Source: Deltaproteobacteria bacterium (lineage in GTDB: Bacteria > Myxococcota_A > UBA9042). Taken from it: a stretch of 64,000 nt of DNA. The notes beneath the pieces are model-generated. The model did not search any database. It saw only the letters and a program-made list of their open reading frames with translations, and was not told where the DNA came from. The translations under genes and the position numbers were made by a program. Of the stretch, positions 17,503-26,859 are shown piece by piece; within the stretch, counting starts at the first letter, position 1, and the number at the start of each line of letters is the position of its first letter. The stretch spans positions 1 to 64,000 of the forward strand of contig JACKFC010000025.1 of assembly GCA_020632665.1 (NCBI GenBank), read 5' to 3'.

Positions 17503-18363
17503 ATGCATTCGATTCGTCGTCTCGTCGCCACCGCCGCAGTCTGCGGCTTCGCCGGTCTCGGCACCCTCGCCATCGCGCCCACCGCGCAGGCCCAACTCGC
17601 GCTGCCCGCGCCCAGCCCGGCGGCCAAGGTCGCTCAACGCGTCGGTCTGACCGATATCGACGTCGAGTATTCGAGCCCCGGCGTGAAGGGTCGCAAGATC
17701 TGGGGCGCGCTGGTGCCCTTCGACAAGCCCTGGCGGACTGGCGCCAACCGCGCCACCAAGATCACCTTCTCGAACGAGGTCGAGTTCGGCGGCAAGAAGG
17801 TCGCGGCCGGCACCTACGCCATCGTCAGCATCCCCGGCAAGAAGGGCTGGACCATCGCGCTGAACCGCAACCTCGGCCTGTGGGCCGGAGGCACCCCCTA
17901 CGACGCCAAGGAGGACGTGGTCCGCGTGCCGGCGAAGACCGCTGCCGGTTCGATGCGCGAGCGGATGATCTTCACCTTCACCGACACCACCGACGACGGC
18001 ACCTCGCTCGACCTCGAGTGGGAGAAGCTGCGCGTCTCGGTCGCCATCAAGGTCGACACCGCCGCCCACGCCCAGGCCGCGATCGACAAGGCGCTCGACG
18101 GCTCGTGGCGCTCGCACGCCTACGCCGCGCGCTACCTCTCCAGCGAGAAGAAGGACCACAAGACCGCGCTGCGCCTGATCGACATCTCGCTCGCGATCGA
18201 GACGGTCTGGTACAACAGCTGGCTCAAGGCCGAGATCTTGGCCGCCTCGGGCGACAAGGCGCAGGCGCGCAAGTTCGCCCAGCAGGCCTTCGACCTCGGC
18301 AGCAAGGACCCCAACTTCTTCTACCGTGAGCGCGTCGAGAAGGCGCTCAAAGAGTGGAAGTGA
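17503..18363 (+). CDS. Secreted DUF2911 protein with TPR-like tail
   Basis: The 286-residue protein has a signal peptide ending AQAQ (about residue 31) and an AGGAGG site before the ATG. The DUF2911 domain spans about residues 35-185, with GVKGRKIWGALVPFDKPWRTGANRAT as its hallmark followed by the beta-rich GTYAIVSIPGKKGWTIALN. The tail (190-286) is helical and TPR-like. DUF2911 proteins are periplasmic beta-sandwich proteins without known activity. The 3' end overlaps bshA on the other strand by 17 bases. Confidence 0.85.
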   Translation: MHSIRRLVATAAVCGFAGLGTLAIAPTAQAQLALPAPSPAAKVAQRVGLTDIDVEYSSPGVKGRKIWGALVPFDKPWRTGANRATKITFSNEVEFGGKKVAAGTYAIVSIPGKKGWTIALNRNLGLWAGGTPYDAKEDVVRVPAKTAAGSMRERMIFTFTDTTDDGTSLDLEWEKLRVSVAIKVDTAAHAQAAIDKALDGSWRSHAYAARYLSSEKKDHKTALRLIDISLAIETVWYNSWLKAEILAASGDKAQARKFAQQAFDLGSKDPNFFYRERVEKALKEWK

Positions 18364-19504
18364 TCTTGCGGTAGAGCGCTTCGTAGCGGTCGAGCATCTC
18401 GCGTTGGCCGAAATGCTCGACCGCGCGCCGCCGCGCCGCCACGCCCATCGCGGCGCGCCCGTCCTCGTCGGCCGCCAGCGCCAGCGTTGCCTGCACGAAG
18501 GCCGCGCGGTCGCCCATCGGCAGCAGCCGCCCGCCGACGCCGTCGACGACCACCTCGGCCAGCCCGCCGACGTCGCTCGCCAGCACCGGCACCCCGCACG
18601 CCATCGCCTCGAGCGCGGCCAGACCGAAGCTCTCGGTCTCGCTCGGCAACAAGAACAGGTCGGCGGCGCGGAGCCAATCGGCGCAGCTCTCCTGCCGCCC
18701 GACCAGCGCCACACGGGAACCCAGGCTCGCGCTGCGGACCTCGGCTTCGACGCGTGAGCGCTCCGGCCCGTCGCCGACCAGCAGCAGCCGCGCCGGGCGT
18801 GTCGCCGCGACGGCCGCGAAGATGGCGACCACGTCGTCCAATCGCTTGAGCGGCCGAAAATTCGAGGCGTGCATCAGCACCAGCTCATCCGTGCCGAGGT
18901 CGGGGAAGAGCCGGCGCAGGCAGTGCCGATTCGGGCCGGGGGCGTAGCGCTCGGCGTCGACGAAGTTCGAGATCACCTCGATCGGCGTGCTCGGCGGCAG
19001 CTGCAGGCGCTTCAGCGTCTCGTCGCGCAGAAAGCGCGAAGGCGTGGTGACGGCGTCCGAGCGCAGGATGGCGTGGCGGGTCACCGGCAGGTACGACGGA
19101 TCTGCCGCCACCAACGTGATGTCGGTGCCGTGCAGCGTCGTGATCAGCGGCGGCGCGCCGGGCCCGATCACCTCGCGTGCCATCCACGCCGCGGCGGCGT
19201 GCGGCACGGCGTAGTGGACGTGCATCACGTCGATCTCGGCGTAGGTCGCGACCTCGACCAGGCGGCTGCACAGCGCCAGTGGGTAGGTCCCCGAGCCGGC
19301 GATGGCGGCGTGCTCGCCGGTGCGGACCTCGTGGAAGAAGACGCCGTCGGTCGCGCGGTCCAGGCGCACCGGCACCTCGGCCGAGACGAAGTGCACCTCG
19401 TGGCCGCGACGGGCCATGCCCAGGCCGATCTCGGTCGCGACGATGCCGCTTCCGCCGATGGTCGGGAAGCAGGTGATCGCGATGCTGAGGCGGCGGCCGC
19501 TCAT
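18347..19504 (-). CDS. bshA: N-acetyl-alpha-D-glucosaminyl L-malate synthase
   Basis: The 385-residue GT4-family glycosyltransferase catalyses the first step of bacillithiol synthesis, transferring GlcNAc from UDP-GlcNAc to L-malate. The N-terminus CFPTIGGSGIVATEIGLGMA is the characteristic BshA opening. The C-terminal Rossmann half shows SETESFGLAALEAMACGVPV, the nucleotide-sugar site. Its ATG overlaps the bshB stop. It is the third gene of bshC-bshB-bshA, and the context removes most doubt between BshA and other GT4 enzymes. Confidence 0.93.
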   Translation of the reverse strand: MSGRRLSIAITCFPTIGGSGIVATEIGLGMARRGHEVHFVSAEVPVRLDRATDGVFFHEVRTGEHAAIAGSGTYPLALCSRLVEVATYAEIDVMHVHYAVPHAAAAWMAREVIGPGAPPLITTLHGTDITLVAADPSYLPVTRHAILRSDAVTTPSRFLRDETLKRLQLPPSTPIEVISNFVDAERYAPGPNRHCLRRLFPDLGTDELVLMHASNFRPLKRLDDVVAIFAAVAATRPARLLLVGDGPERSRVEAEVRSASLGSRVALVGRQESCADWLRAADLFLLPSETESFGLAALEAMACGVPVLASDVGGLAEVVVDGVGGRLLPMGDRAAFVQATLALAADEDGRAAMGVAARRRAVEHFGQREMLDRYEALYRKITSTL

Positions 19505-20253
19505 CGACGCTCCGGGAAGAGCTGCGCCGGGCCGCGCGCGTGGCCGCCGAAGTGGGCGACCGGGTCGTCGATGCCGATGGTCTGCTCGCTGACGTAGGGC
19601 TCGCCGGCCATCGCGCCGATCTGCGCGCCGTAGAACGCGTCCCGCGCCGCCAACGCCGGCAGCGATCCGGCCGAAGCGAGCAGCGTCGGCGCCGCCGCGG
19701 CGTCTGCCCCGACCTGGCTGGCGTAGCAGGCGATGGCGGCCTGCTTCTGCGCGACGACGGCCGAGATATCGACCACGAAGCTCGGCTCGGCGAGGTGCCG
19801 CGTCGGATACCAGAGCGTCGCCCGCGGCACGTGCGGCGCCACGTTCGGCAGCACCTTCACCAGCCCCGCGACGAAGGCCGCGCGCCGCAGCAGCTGGTGC
19901 GTGGCCTCGTGGTCGGGGTGGCGGTCGTGGCGCCAGGGGCCGACCAGCACCGTCGGGCGCCAGCGGCGCAGCGCGTGCGCCAGATGCTCGACCTGCGCCG
20001 GATCGTGCGGCGTGATGCCGCCGTCCGGAAAGCCCAGGTTCTCGCGGCCGTGCAGCCCCAACGCGGCGCGCGCGGCCTGCGCCTCGGCCGCGCGCCGCTC
20101 GACGCTGCCGCGGGTGGCGAGCTCGCCCTTGGTCAGGTCCAAGATCGCTGCGCGTTGGCCGCGCGCCACAGCGAGCGCGAGCAACCCGCCGCAGAAGAGC
20201 TCGGCGTCGTCGGGATGCGGCGCCACGACCAACAGGTCCACCCCGGTCTTCAT
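19501..20253 (-). CDS. bshB: GlcNAc-malate deacetylase (PIG-L family)
   Basis: The 250-residue PIG-L deacetylase opens with VVAPHPDDAELFCGG, giving the zinc-binding His13 and Asp16. RHPDHEATHQL near residue 112 provides the second zinc-site histidine cluster. It removes the acetyl group of GlcNAc-malate, the second bacillithiol step. It is flanked by and overlapping both bshC and bshA through ATGA junctions. Confidence 0.93.
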   Translation of the reverse strand: MKTGVDLLVVAPHPDDAELFCGGLLALAVARGQRAAILDLTKGELATRGSVERRAAEAQAARAALGLHGRENLGFPDGGITPHDPAQVEHLAHALRRWRPTVLVGPWRHDRHPDHEATHQLLRRAAFVAGLVKVLPNVAPHVPRATLWYPTRHLAEPSFVVDISAVVAQKQAAIACYASQVGADAAAAPTLLASAGSLPALAARDAFYGAQIGAMAGEPYVSEQTIGIDDPVAHFGGHARGPAQLFPERR

Positions 20254-21884
20254 GCCGACAGCTCCTGCAAACGGCCCGAGAAGGGCGCCGTCTCCGCGAT
20301 GATCGTCTGCGCCGCCGCCGGACCCAACCACGCCAGCGCCCACGCCACGCAGAAGCAGCGCTCCTGCGGCACACCACCGGGTTGCTGCAACGCGCGCAGC
20401 CGCACGACCCGCTGCCAGGCGTCGGCGTCGCGCCGGCCGAGCGCCGCGGCGTAGCGCTGCACGACCTTGGCGACGGTGTCCTGGACCTGCGCGCTGGCCC
20501 GCTCGGCGGTGCGCTGCAGGTTCGGGTCCAGGCGCGCCATCGTCTCGCCGAGCGCTTGCAGGCCCGGCAGCACGTCGGCGAGCAGCGCCGCCTCGGTCGC
20601 CTCGGGCGAGGGGAAGCCGTCGCCGGCGGCGCGCTCGGCCAGCGTCGCGCGAAGGGCCGCTTCGTCGCCGAGGACCTGCGAGAGGGGCAGCTCGAGGCGG
20701 GTGAGCAGGCCCTGGCTGCGCGGATCGAGCAGGCGGAAGCGCGCCCGCGGCACGATCAGCGGCATCTCCACGTCGAGGTGGGCATAGAGCGGCGGCAGCT
20801 GCGCGAAATAGGCGATCTCGCCGGGGCCGCCGAGGTAGGCGGCGGTCGGCAGCAGCGTGTCTTGCAGCAGTGGCCGCAGCAGGGCCGAGCTCGAGAGCGC
20901 GATCGGCCGCCCGCGCAGCGCCTGGTGCAACGCCGCACGCGTGACCTCGCGCCCTTGCGGGTCGCCGATCAGCGAAAAGCGCCCGTCCGCCAGCGGCTCG
21001 AGCCGGTAGCGCGGCGCGCCGCGGCTGCCGTCGGCCACCTCGTCCGGGGCGAAGAAGGCCAGCGGCGCGCTCGGCCGGACGTGCACCTGCGGCGCGAATC
21101 CGGCCGCCTCGAGCGCCGCCGAGCGGGCCTGCAGCACCTCGGCGACGGCCTCGGCCTGGTCCAGGCAGCGGGCGTGCAGCGGCGCGGTCAACGCGGCGAT
21201 GGCCGGATCGCGGGGGTCGAGCAAGAGCAGGCCGGTGCCGGCGAAGACCTCGGCGAAGAGCGCGGCGAAGGCCTCGGACCAGCGCGCGCCGGGGCGGTAG
21301 CTCGCCCGCAGCAGCGCGACCGTCGACTCGGCGTGCGGCAGGCCACCGGTGGCGCCCTCGAACGCGTCGATCGCCGCGGCGACGCCCTCGCCCAGCGCCT
21401 CGGCGCCGACCGGGCGGCGGGCCGCGGGGTCCGCATGGTCGCCCGTGTGCAGGCGCAGCGGCTCGGGCTCGCCGGGGAGGAAGGCGTGGTCGATCTCGGC
21501 GAGGTCGTGGTCCTCGGTCTGCAGCCAGAAGATCGGCACCGCCGGTGCGCCCGTCTCGGCGAGTAGCGCCTGCGCGGTGCGGACGGCCGCCGCGGCCTTG
21601 TAGAGCGCGTAGAGCGGGCCGCCGAACAGGCCGACCTGCTGGCCGGTGACGACGGCGACGGCGCCGGGCGCGGCGAGCCGTTGCAGGGCGGCGTGGCGGG
21701 CGGGATCGTCGGGGTAGCGGGCTTGCTGCGCCGTCAGCGCGGCGAGCAGCCCAGGCGCCACCCCGCGCGCCGCCGCCGCCGCGACCGCCGCCGCCCGGGC
21801 TGGGGCGCGGCGAAAGCCGTCCGGCAGCAGCGCGAGGGCTGCGGGGTTGGCGTCGAGCAGGGCTGGTGCGAAGGGGCGAGCCAT
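20250..21884 (-). CDS. bshC: Putative cysteine ligase of bacillithiol synthesis
   Basis: The 544-residue protein matches BshC length and features: TGQQVGLFGGPLYALYKAAAAV (about residues 80-101), FWLQTEDHDLAEIDHAF (about 122-138), a middle region with LQDTLLPTAAYLGGPGEIAYF, and a helical coiled-coil tail. BshC adds cysteine to GlcN-malate to complete bacillithiol. The start is the ATG beginning MARPFAP. It heads the three-gene operon and is divergent from the secreted PIG-L gene across 124 bp that must hold both promoters. Confidence 0.93.
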   Translation of the reverse strand: MARPFAPALLDANPAALALLPDGFRRAPARAAAVAAAAARGVAPGLLAALTAQQARYPDDPARHAALQRLAAPGAVAVVTGQQVGLFGGPLYALYKAAAAVRTAQALLAETGAPAVPIFWLQTEDHDLAEIDHAFLPGEPEPLRLHTGDHADPAARRPVGAEALGEGVAAAIDAFEGATGGLPHAESTVALLRASYRPGARWSEAFAALFAEVFAGTGLLLLDPRDPAIAALTAPLHARCLDQAEAVAEVLQARSAALEAAGFAPQVHVRPSAPLAFFAPDEVADGSRGAPRYRLEPLADGRFSLIGDPQGREVTRAALHQALRGRPIALSSSALLRPLLQDTLLPTAAYLGGPGEIAYFAQLPPLYAHLDVEMPLIVPRARFRLLDPRSQGLLTRLELPLSQVLGDEAALRATLAERAAGDGFPSPEATEAALLADVLPGLQALGETMARLDPNLQRTAERASAQVQDTVAKVVQRYAAALGRRDADAWQRVVRLRALQQPGGVPQERCFCVAWALAWLGPAAAQTIIAETAPFSGRLQELSA

Positions 21885-22008
21885 GGCGGCGATGGCGTAC
21901 CACCTCCGCGCGCGCGAGGCCACGGTCGCGCGAAGAAGCGTGGTGAACGACGAACAGTTGCGCCGCCGTGGTCGTCGCGCGCGGGCGCCTCTGCTAGCGT
22001 CGCGCGCC

Positions 22009-24528
22009 ATGACGACACCTCGCCTTGCCCAACTCCTGTCCTTGTCCCTTCCGCTGACCCTGCCGCTCGCGCTGCTCGGCGCTGCTTGGCCCGGCCCTGC
22101 TGCCGCGGCGCAGCGCTCCGCGGCCGAGATCGCCGCCGGCATCGACCGCCTCGCCGTGGTCGGTCGCGTACTCTACGTCGCCGCCCACCCCGACGACGAG
22201 AACTCGCGGCTGCTCGCCTGGCTGGTCGGCGCGAAGGGGCTGCGCGCGGGCTACCTCTCGCTGACGCGCGGCGACGGCGGGCAGAACCTGATCGGCAGCG
22301 AGCAGGGCGATCTCCTCGGCATCATCCGCACCTACGAGCTGCTCGCGGCGCGGGCCGTCGACGGCGCCGAGCAGCTCTTCACCCGCGCCCGCGACTTCGG
22401 CTACAGCAAGAGCGCCGAGGAGAGCCTGCGCTATTGGGGCCACGAGGCGATGCTGGAAGACGTCGTGCGGGCGATCCGCCGCTTCCGGCCCGATATCGTC
22501 ATCACCCGCTTCACGCCGCGGCCTCCCAACCACGGCCACCACACCGCCTCGGCGATGCTCGCGGCCGAAGCCTTCCGCGCCGCCGCCGATCCGGCCCGCT
22601 TCCGCGACCCGAAGCGCTTCCCCGGCGCCGACGGTCAGCCGTGGCAGGCCGACCGGCTGCTCTACAACGTCTCGACCTGGCGCTTGCCCGACGATTGGGA
22701 CCCGAGCCGCTACCTGCAGCTCGACGTCGGCACCTACGACGCGCTGACGGGCCGCTCCTGGGGCGAGGTCGCCGCCGCGAGCCGCAGCCAGCACAAGAGC
22801 CAAGGCTTCGGCGTCATCGGCCAGCGCGGCCCGCAGCCCGAGTACTTCGAGCCGCTCGACGGCACCAAGCCCAAGGCCGACGTCTTCGAGGGCTTGAACC
22901 TCGGCTGGGGCCGCTACCCCGGCACCGCCGCGCTGCAAGCCGCGATCGAGGCCGCGCGCAAGGGCTTCGACGTGCGAGCGCCCGCGCGCAGCCTGCCGGC
23001 GCTCGCCAAGGTCCACGCCGCGCTGCGGGCGCTGCCGGCGGCCAACCCGTCGCGCGCCGAGAAGCTCGCCGAGACCGAGCGGCTGATGCTCGACTGCGCC
23101 GGTCTGCACCTCGAGCTGCTCGCCGAGGCCGCGCAGGTCACGCCCGGCGGCAAGCTGCCGCTGCAGGCGACGGTCTTGTCGCGCGCCGCGCCGAACGCGC
23201 GCCTGCTCGGCTGGACCTGGCCCGACGGCAGCCGCGACGCCACCGCCCGCGCGCTGAAGCCGCATGCGCCGACGACGCTGAAGCACACGCTGGTGGTGCC
23301 GCAGGACGCCGCGCCGAGCACGCCGCTCTGGCTGCGCGAGGACACCGATCCAGCCGCGCCGGGCCTGCACCAGCTCGCGTCGCCGGCGGAGATCGGCTTG
23401 CCGGACGCGCCGCCCTCGCTGGTCGCCGTCGCTCGCGTCGAGCTCGAAGGCGTCGCCATCGAGGTGCCGGTGCCCGCGCAGCAGGTCACGGCCGATCCGG
23501 TCCGCGGCGAGGTGCGGCGGGCGGTCGAGGTCGCGCCCGCGGTGACGCTGCAGCCGGCCGACGACGTGGTGATGCTGCCCAACGGCGCCGCCCGCGAGGT
23601 CGCCGTCACCGTCCGCGCCGGTCGCGACGCCGCCGCCGGTTCGCTGCGCCTCGAAGTGCCCGCCGGCTGGCGCGTGACCCCCGAAAAAGCGCCCTTCCGC
23701 CTCGCCAAGCAGGGCGATGAGGCCGTGCTGCGGCTGAAGGTGCAGGCGCCGCGCGGCGCGGGCAGGGCACAGGGCCGCTGGGTCGCGACCATCGATGGCC
23801 GCGACGTCTCGTTCCGCGAAGACCGGATGACCTACCCGCACCTGCCGGCGCTGACGCTGCGTCGGCCGGCGCGGGTGGCGCTGCAGCCGCTGGAGTTGGC
23901 CGTCCGCGGCCGCCGCATCGGCTATGTACCCGGCCCCGGCGATCGCGTCGCCGAGGCGCTGGCCGGCGTCGGCTACCAGGTCGAGACGCTCGGCGACGCC
24001 GCGCTCGGGGCGGCCGATCTGCGCCGCTTCGACGCCATCGTGGTCGGCGTGCGGGCCTACAACGCCGACCCGGGCCTGGGCCGGCACCGCGCCCGGCTGA
24101 TGCGCTACGTCGAGCAGGGCGGCCGCCTCGTCGTGCAATACCAGACCAACAGCCGCCTCGGTCCGCTGACGGTCGAGCTCGGCCCCTACCCGCTGACCAT
24201 CGCCCGCGGCCGCGTCACCGACGAGACGGCGGCGATGCAGCCCATCGACCCGAAGGCCAAGGTGCTGACGACGCCCAACCGCCTCGGCGAGGGCGACTAC
24301 GCCGGCTGGGTGCAGGAGCGTGGGCTCTATTTCGCCGAGACCTGGGACGCGAAGTACCAGCCCGTCTTCGCCATCGCCGATCCGGGTGAGAAGCCACAGC
24401 AGGGCGCGCTGCTCGTCGGCCAATTCGGCAAGGGCCACTTCGTCTACACCGGCTTGGCGCTGTTCCGGCAGCTCCCCGCCGGCGTGCCGGGCGCCTACCG
24501 CCTGCTCGCCAACCTGCTCGCGCTCTGA
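22009..24528 (+). CDS. Secreted multi-domain PIG-L deacetylase
   Basis: The 839-residue protein has a signal peptide ending PAAAAQ. The PIG-L domain (about residues 50-320) carries AAHPDDE (His60, Asp63) and the second metal motif HGHHTA near residue 175, plus LTRGDGGQNLIG. The remaining 500 residues contain beta-sandwich modules (about 370-640) and a C-terminal alpha/beta domain ending in a GKGHFVYTGLALFRQ segment, as in large PIG-L proteins of soil bacteria. It probably deacetylates an external amino-sugar polymer or glycoconjugate. A tiny membrane protein and a symporter follow, suggesting release and uptake of the product. Confidence 0.87.
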   Translation: MTTPRLAQLLSLSLPLTLPLALLGAAWPGPAAAAQRSAAEIAAGIDRLAVVGRVLYVAAHPDDENSRLLAWLVGAKGLRAGYLSLTRGDGGQNLIGSEQGDLLGIIRTYELLAARAVDGAEQLFTRARDFGYSKSAEESLRYWGHEAMLEDVVRAIRRFRPDIVITRFTPRPPNHGHHTASAMLAAEAFRAAADPARFRDPKRFPGADGQPWQADRLLYNVSTWRLPDDWDPSRYLQLDVGTYDALTGRSWGEVAAASRSQHKSQGFGVIGQRGPQPEYFEPLDGTKPKADVFEGLNLGWGRYPGTAALQAAIEAARKGFDVRAPARSLPALAKVHAALRALPAANPSRAEKLAETERLMLDCAGLHLELLAEAAQVTPGGKLPLQATVLSRAAPNARLLGWTWPDGSRDATARALKPHAPTTLKHTLVVPQDAAPSTPLWLREDTDPAAPGLHQLASPAEIGLPDAPPSLVAVARVELEGVAIEVPVPAQQVTADPVRGEVRRAVEVAPAVTLQPADDVVMLPNGAAREVAVTVRAGRDAAAGSLRLEVPAGWRVTPEKAPFRLAKQGDEAVLRLKVQAPRGAGRAQGRWVATIDGRDVSFREDRMTYPHLPALTLRRPARVALQPLELAVRGRRIGYVPGPGDRVAEALAGVGYQVETLGDAALGAADLRRFDAIVVGVRAYNADPGLGRHRARLMRYVEQGGRLVVQYQTNSRLGPLTVELGPYPLTIARGRVTDETAAMQPIDPKAKVLTTPNRLGEGDYAGWVQERGLYFAETWDAKYQPVFAIADPGEKPQQGALLVGQFGKGHFVYTGLALFRQLPAGVPGAYRLLANLLAL

Positions 24529-24548
24529 TGGCGTCGCAAGGAGCCCCG

Positions 24549-24674
24549 ATGACCGAAAACGAGGGCGAGAAGCCGCCGATCTTGGGCAGCTGGCGGCGGG
24601 TCTACGCGGTCGAGATCGGCGCGCTGGTCGTGGTCGTGGCGCTGTTGCGCTGGCTGACCACGGCGGCGTCGTAG
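24549..24674 (+). CDS. Tiny single-span membrane protein next to the symporter
   Basis: This 41-residue frame begins MTENEGEKPPILGSWRR and continues with one hydrophobic helix (about residues 19-35) rich in Val and Leu, then a short tail. It sits 20 bp after the PIG-L gene and 10 bp before the symporter. Small one-helix proteins with an ILGSWRR-like start are known next to SSS-family transporters and may be accessory subunits. An AAGGAG site precedes the ATG. Confidence 0.7.
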   Translation: MTENEGEKPPILGSWRRVYAVEIGALVVVVALLRWLTTAAS

Positions 24675-24684
24675 GGGGCCGCCG

Positions 24685-26382
24685 ATGCACGCGCTCGATT
24701 GGGCGGTCCTGCTCGCGACCACGCTGCTGATCATCGGCTACGGCTTGTACAAGAGCCGCGGCGCCGCGCTCTCGGGTGAGCAGCACCTGCGCGGCGGCGG
24801 CGACTTGCCCTGGCATACCATCGGCCTCTCGGTCATGGCGACGCAGGCCAGCGCCATCACCTTCCTCTCGGTGCCCGGCCAAGCCTACGAGGACGGCCTG
24901 CGCTTCGTGCAGTTCTACTTCGGCCTGCCGCTGGCGATGGTCGTCATCTGCGCCTTCATCCTGCCGCGCTACTACGGGCTGCGGGTCATCACCGCCTACG
25001 AGTACCTGGAGTCGCGCTTCGACACCAAGACGCGCGTGCTCGGCGCGCTGCTCTTCCTGGTGCAGCGCGGGCTGGCCGCCGGCATCACGATCTACGCCCC
25101 CGCCATCATCCTCTCGGCCGTGCTCGGCTGGCCGCTCGAGGCGACGGTGGTCGGCATCGGCAGCGTGGTCATCCTCTACACCGTCACCGGCGGCAGCCGC
25201 GCCGTCAGCCAGACGCAGAAGCAGCAGATGATCGTGATGATGGGCGGCATGGTCGTCGCGGCGGTGGTCATCGCGCGCAGCCTGCCCGAGGAGGTGGCGC
25301 TGCCCGACGCGGTCGCGGTCGCCGGCGCGCTCGGCCGGATGAACGCCGTCTCGTTCGAGTTCGACCTGAACGACCGCTACAACTTCTGGTCCGGCATCAC
25401 CGGCGGCTTCTTCCTCGCGCTGGCCTATTTCGGCACCGACCAATCGCAGGTCGGGCGCTACCTCGGCGGCCGCTCGATGGCCGAGAGCCGGCTCGGCCTG
25501 CTCTTCAACGGCCTCTTCAAGATCCCGATGCAATTCCTGATCTTGTTCGTCGGCATCCTGGTCTTCGTCTTCTACCAATTCGCCGCGCCGCCGCTGCTCT
25601 TCAACGCCCCGCTCGAGCGGCAGGTGCAGCAGAGCGCCGAAGCGCCCGCGTTCTCGGCCTTGCAGACGCGCTGGGACGCCACCCAGGCCGAGAAGCAGGC
25701 CGCCGCGCGCCGCTTCGTCGCCGCCCGCCACGCCGACGACGGCGCCGCGCAGGCCCGCGCCGCCGAGGAGCTGCGCACGCTGCACGCCCGCGCCGGCACC
25801 CTGCGCGAAGAAGCCAAGGCCACGGTCCGCCGCGCCGTCCCGGGCGCCGAGACCAAGGACGCCGACTTTGTCTTCATCCGCTTCGTCACCCGCTGGCTGC
25901 CCGAGGGGCTGGTCGGGCTGCTGGTCGCGGTGATCTTGTTCGCCGCGATGAGCTCGACCGCGAGCGAGCTGACGGCGCTCGGCCAGACCACCACCGTCGA
26001 CCTCTGGCGGCGCCTGCTGCGGCCCGAGGTCGACGACCGCACGCTGCTGCTCGCGAGCAAGGGCTTCACCGTGTTCTGGGGGCTGGTCGCGCTCGCCTTC
26101 GCCAGCTTCGCGTCGCTGCTCGACAACCTGATCCAGGCGGTGAACATCCTCGGCTCGATCTTCTACGGCACCACGCTCGGCGTCTTCCTCGCCGGGTTCT
26201 TCCTGCGCCGCGTCGGGGCGAACGCCGTCTTCGCCGCGGCGGTGGTCTCGCAGGCGGTGGTCGTGGCGCTGTTCTTCGGCAGCTCGATCGGCTTTCTCTG
26301 GTACAACGTCATCGGCTGTGGGTTGGTGATGGCGTTGGCTTCGGTGTTGGCTGCGGCGGGGTTCGGGCGCCGCACCGCGTGA
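24685..26382 (+). CDS. Sodium:solute symporter (SSS family)
   Basis: The 565-residue inner-membrane transporter has about 13 hydrophobic segments. Family landmarks include MATQASAITFLSVPGQAYEDG, an early Tyr/Gly-rich core and the LeuT-fold region AMSSTASELTALGQTTTVDLW. An Ala/Arg-rich cytoplasmic insert (about residues 310-390) interrupts the helices. It belongs with the preceding PIG-L gene and 41-residue protein and likely imports a sugar or amino sugar with Na+. Its last 79 coding bases are repeated exactly about 5.4 kb downstream. Confidence 0.9.
   Translation: MHALDWAVLLATTLLIIGYGLYKSRGAALSGEQHLRGGGDLPWHTIGLSVMATQASAITFLSVPGQAYEDGLRFVQFYFGLPLAMVVICAFILPRYYGLRVITAYEYLESRFDTKTRVLGALLFLVQRGLAAGITIYAPAIILSAVLGWPLEATVVGIGSVVILYTVTGGSRAVSQTQKQQMIVMMGGMVVAAVVIARSLPEEVALPDAVAVAGALGRMNAVSFEFDLNDRYNFWSGITGGFFLALAYFGTDQSQVGRYLGGRSMAESRLGLLFNGLFKIPMQFLILFVGILVFVFYQFAAPPLLFNAPLERQVQQSAEAPAFSALQTRWDATQAEKQAAARRFVAARHADDGAAQARAAEELRTLHARAGTLREEAKATVRRAVPGAETKDADFVFIRFVTRWLPEGLVGLLVAVILFAAMSSTASELTALGQTTTVDLWRRLLRPEVDDRTLLLASKGFTVFWGLVALAFASFASLLDNLIQAVNILGSIFYGTTLGVFLAGFFLRRVGANAVFAAAVVSQAVVVALFFGSSIGFLWYNVIGCGLVMALASVLAAAGFGRRTA
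26285..26363 (+). repeat. 79-bp direct repeat, copy 1 (symporter 3' end)
   Basis: These bases encode SIGFLWYNV through the final AAAG of the symporter and are identical to 31655-31733. The two copies diverge immediately afterwards, giving different C-terminal tails: FGRRTA here and FGRRVLHG in copy 2. Confidence 0.95.
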
Positions 26383-26535
26383 TCGCGGCGTATCGCAGGT
26401 TCCCGGTGCGAAAGGCCTTTCGCTGCATGTTCCAGCAGGGCATGCTCTTCGCAGTGGAGCGCAGCGGCATGGATTCCATCGGGCCGATCTCGATGTCGTG
26501 GCCGCTGCCGCGACTCCACACGCTCCGGAGGATGC
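26383..26535. other. Spacer between symporter and radical SAM locus
   Basis: I see no gene here. A 16-base perfect palindrome (GCGAAAGGCCTTTCGC, 26408-26423) could act in termination or as a binding site, but it has no T run. Confidence 0.4.
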
Positions 26536-26859
26536 ATGCCAATCCCACCACGCAAGCTTCTCGCCTGCCCCTCGTGTGGCGTCCACGGCTTCCTCGACGC
26601 CGCTGCAGGCACCATGACGTGTCCGGCCTGTGGTGACGTCAGCCACGTGCACCTCGCCGGTGGCGCAGCGACCTGCGCGTACCCAGGGATCTGCCGCGTC
26701 GTCGGCGCCGCCCTCCTGACCGGCGCGGCGCTCGCGGCCGGCTGCGAGACCTACGACGAACCCGTCTATGGCGCCCCGGCGATCGATGTCGGCGTCGGAG
26801 CAGCGGACGCCGTCCCCGCGACGCAGGACGCGGATTCGGGCTCGACCGCAGGTGACTGA
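26536..26859 (+). CDS. Small Cys-rich lipoprotein-like peptide, candidate radical SAM substrate
   Basis: The 107-residue protein has an N-terminal pair of CxxC knuckles (ACPSC, CPAC; zinc-ribbon-like), a central hydrophobic segment ending in a lipobox-like LAAGC (about residue 73) and an acidic tail beginning ETYDEPVYGAPAID. GGAGG lies just upstream of the ATG. The gene overlaps the radical SAM gene by 8 bases, so the two are coupled, as expected for a peptide and its maturase. The YGAP-type motif after the Cys is the likely modification region. The substrate role is inferred from overlap and size only. Confidence 0.6.
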   Translation: MPIPPRKLLACPSCGVHGFLDAAAGTMTCPACGDVSHVHLAGGAATCAYPGICRVVGAALLTGAALAAGCETYDEPVYGAPAIDVGVGAADAVPATQDADSGSTAGD

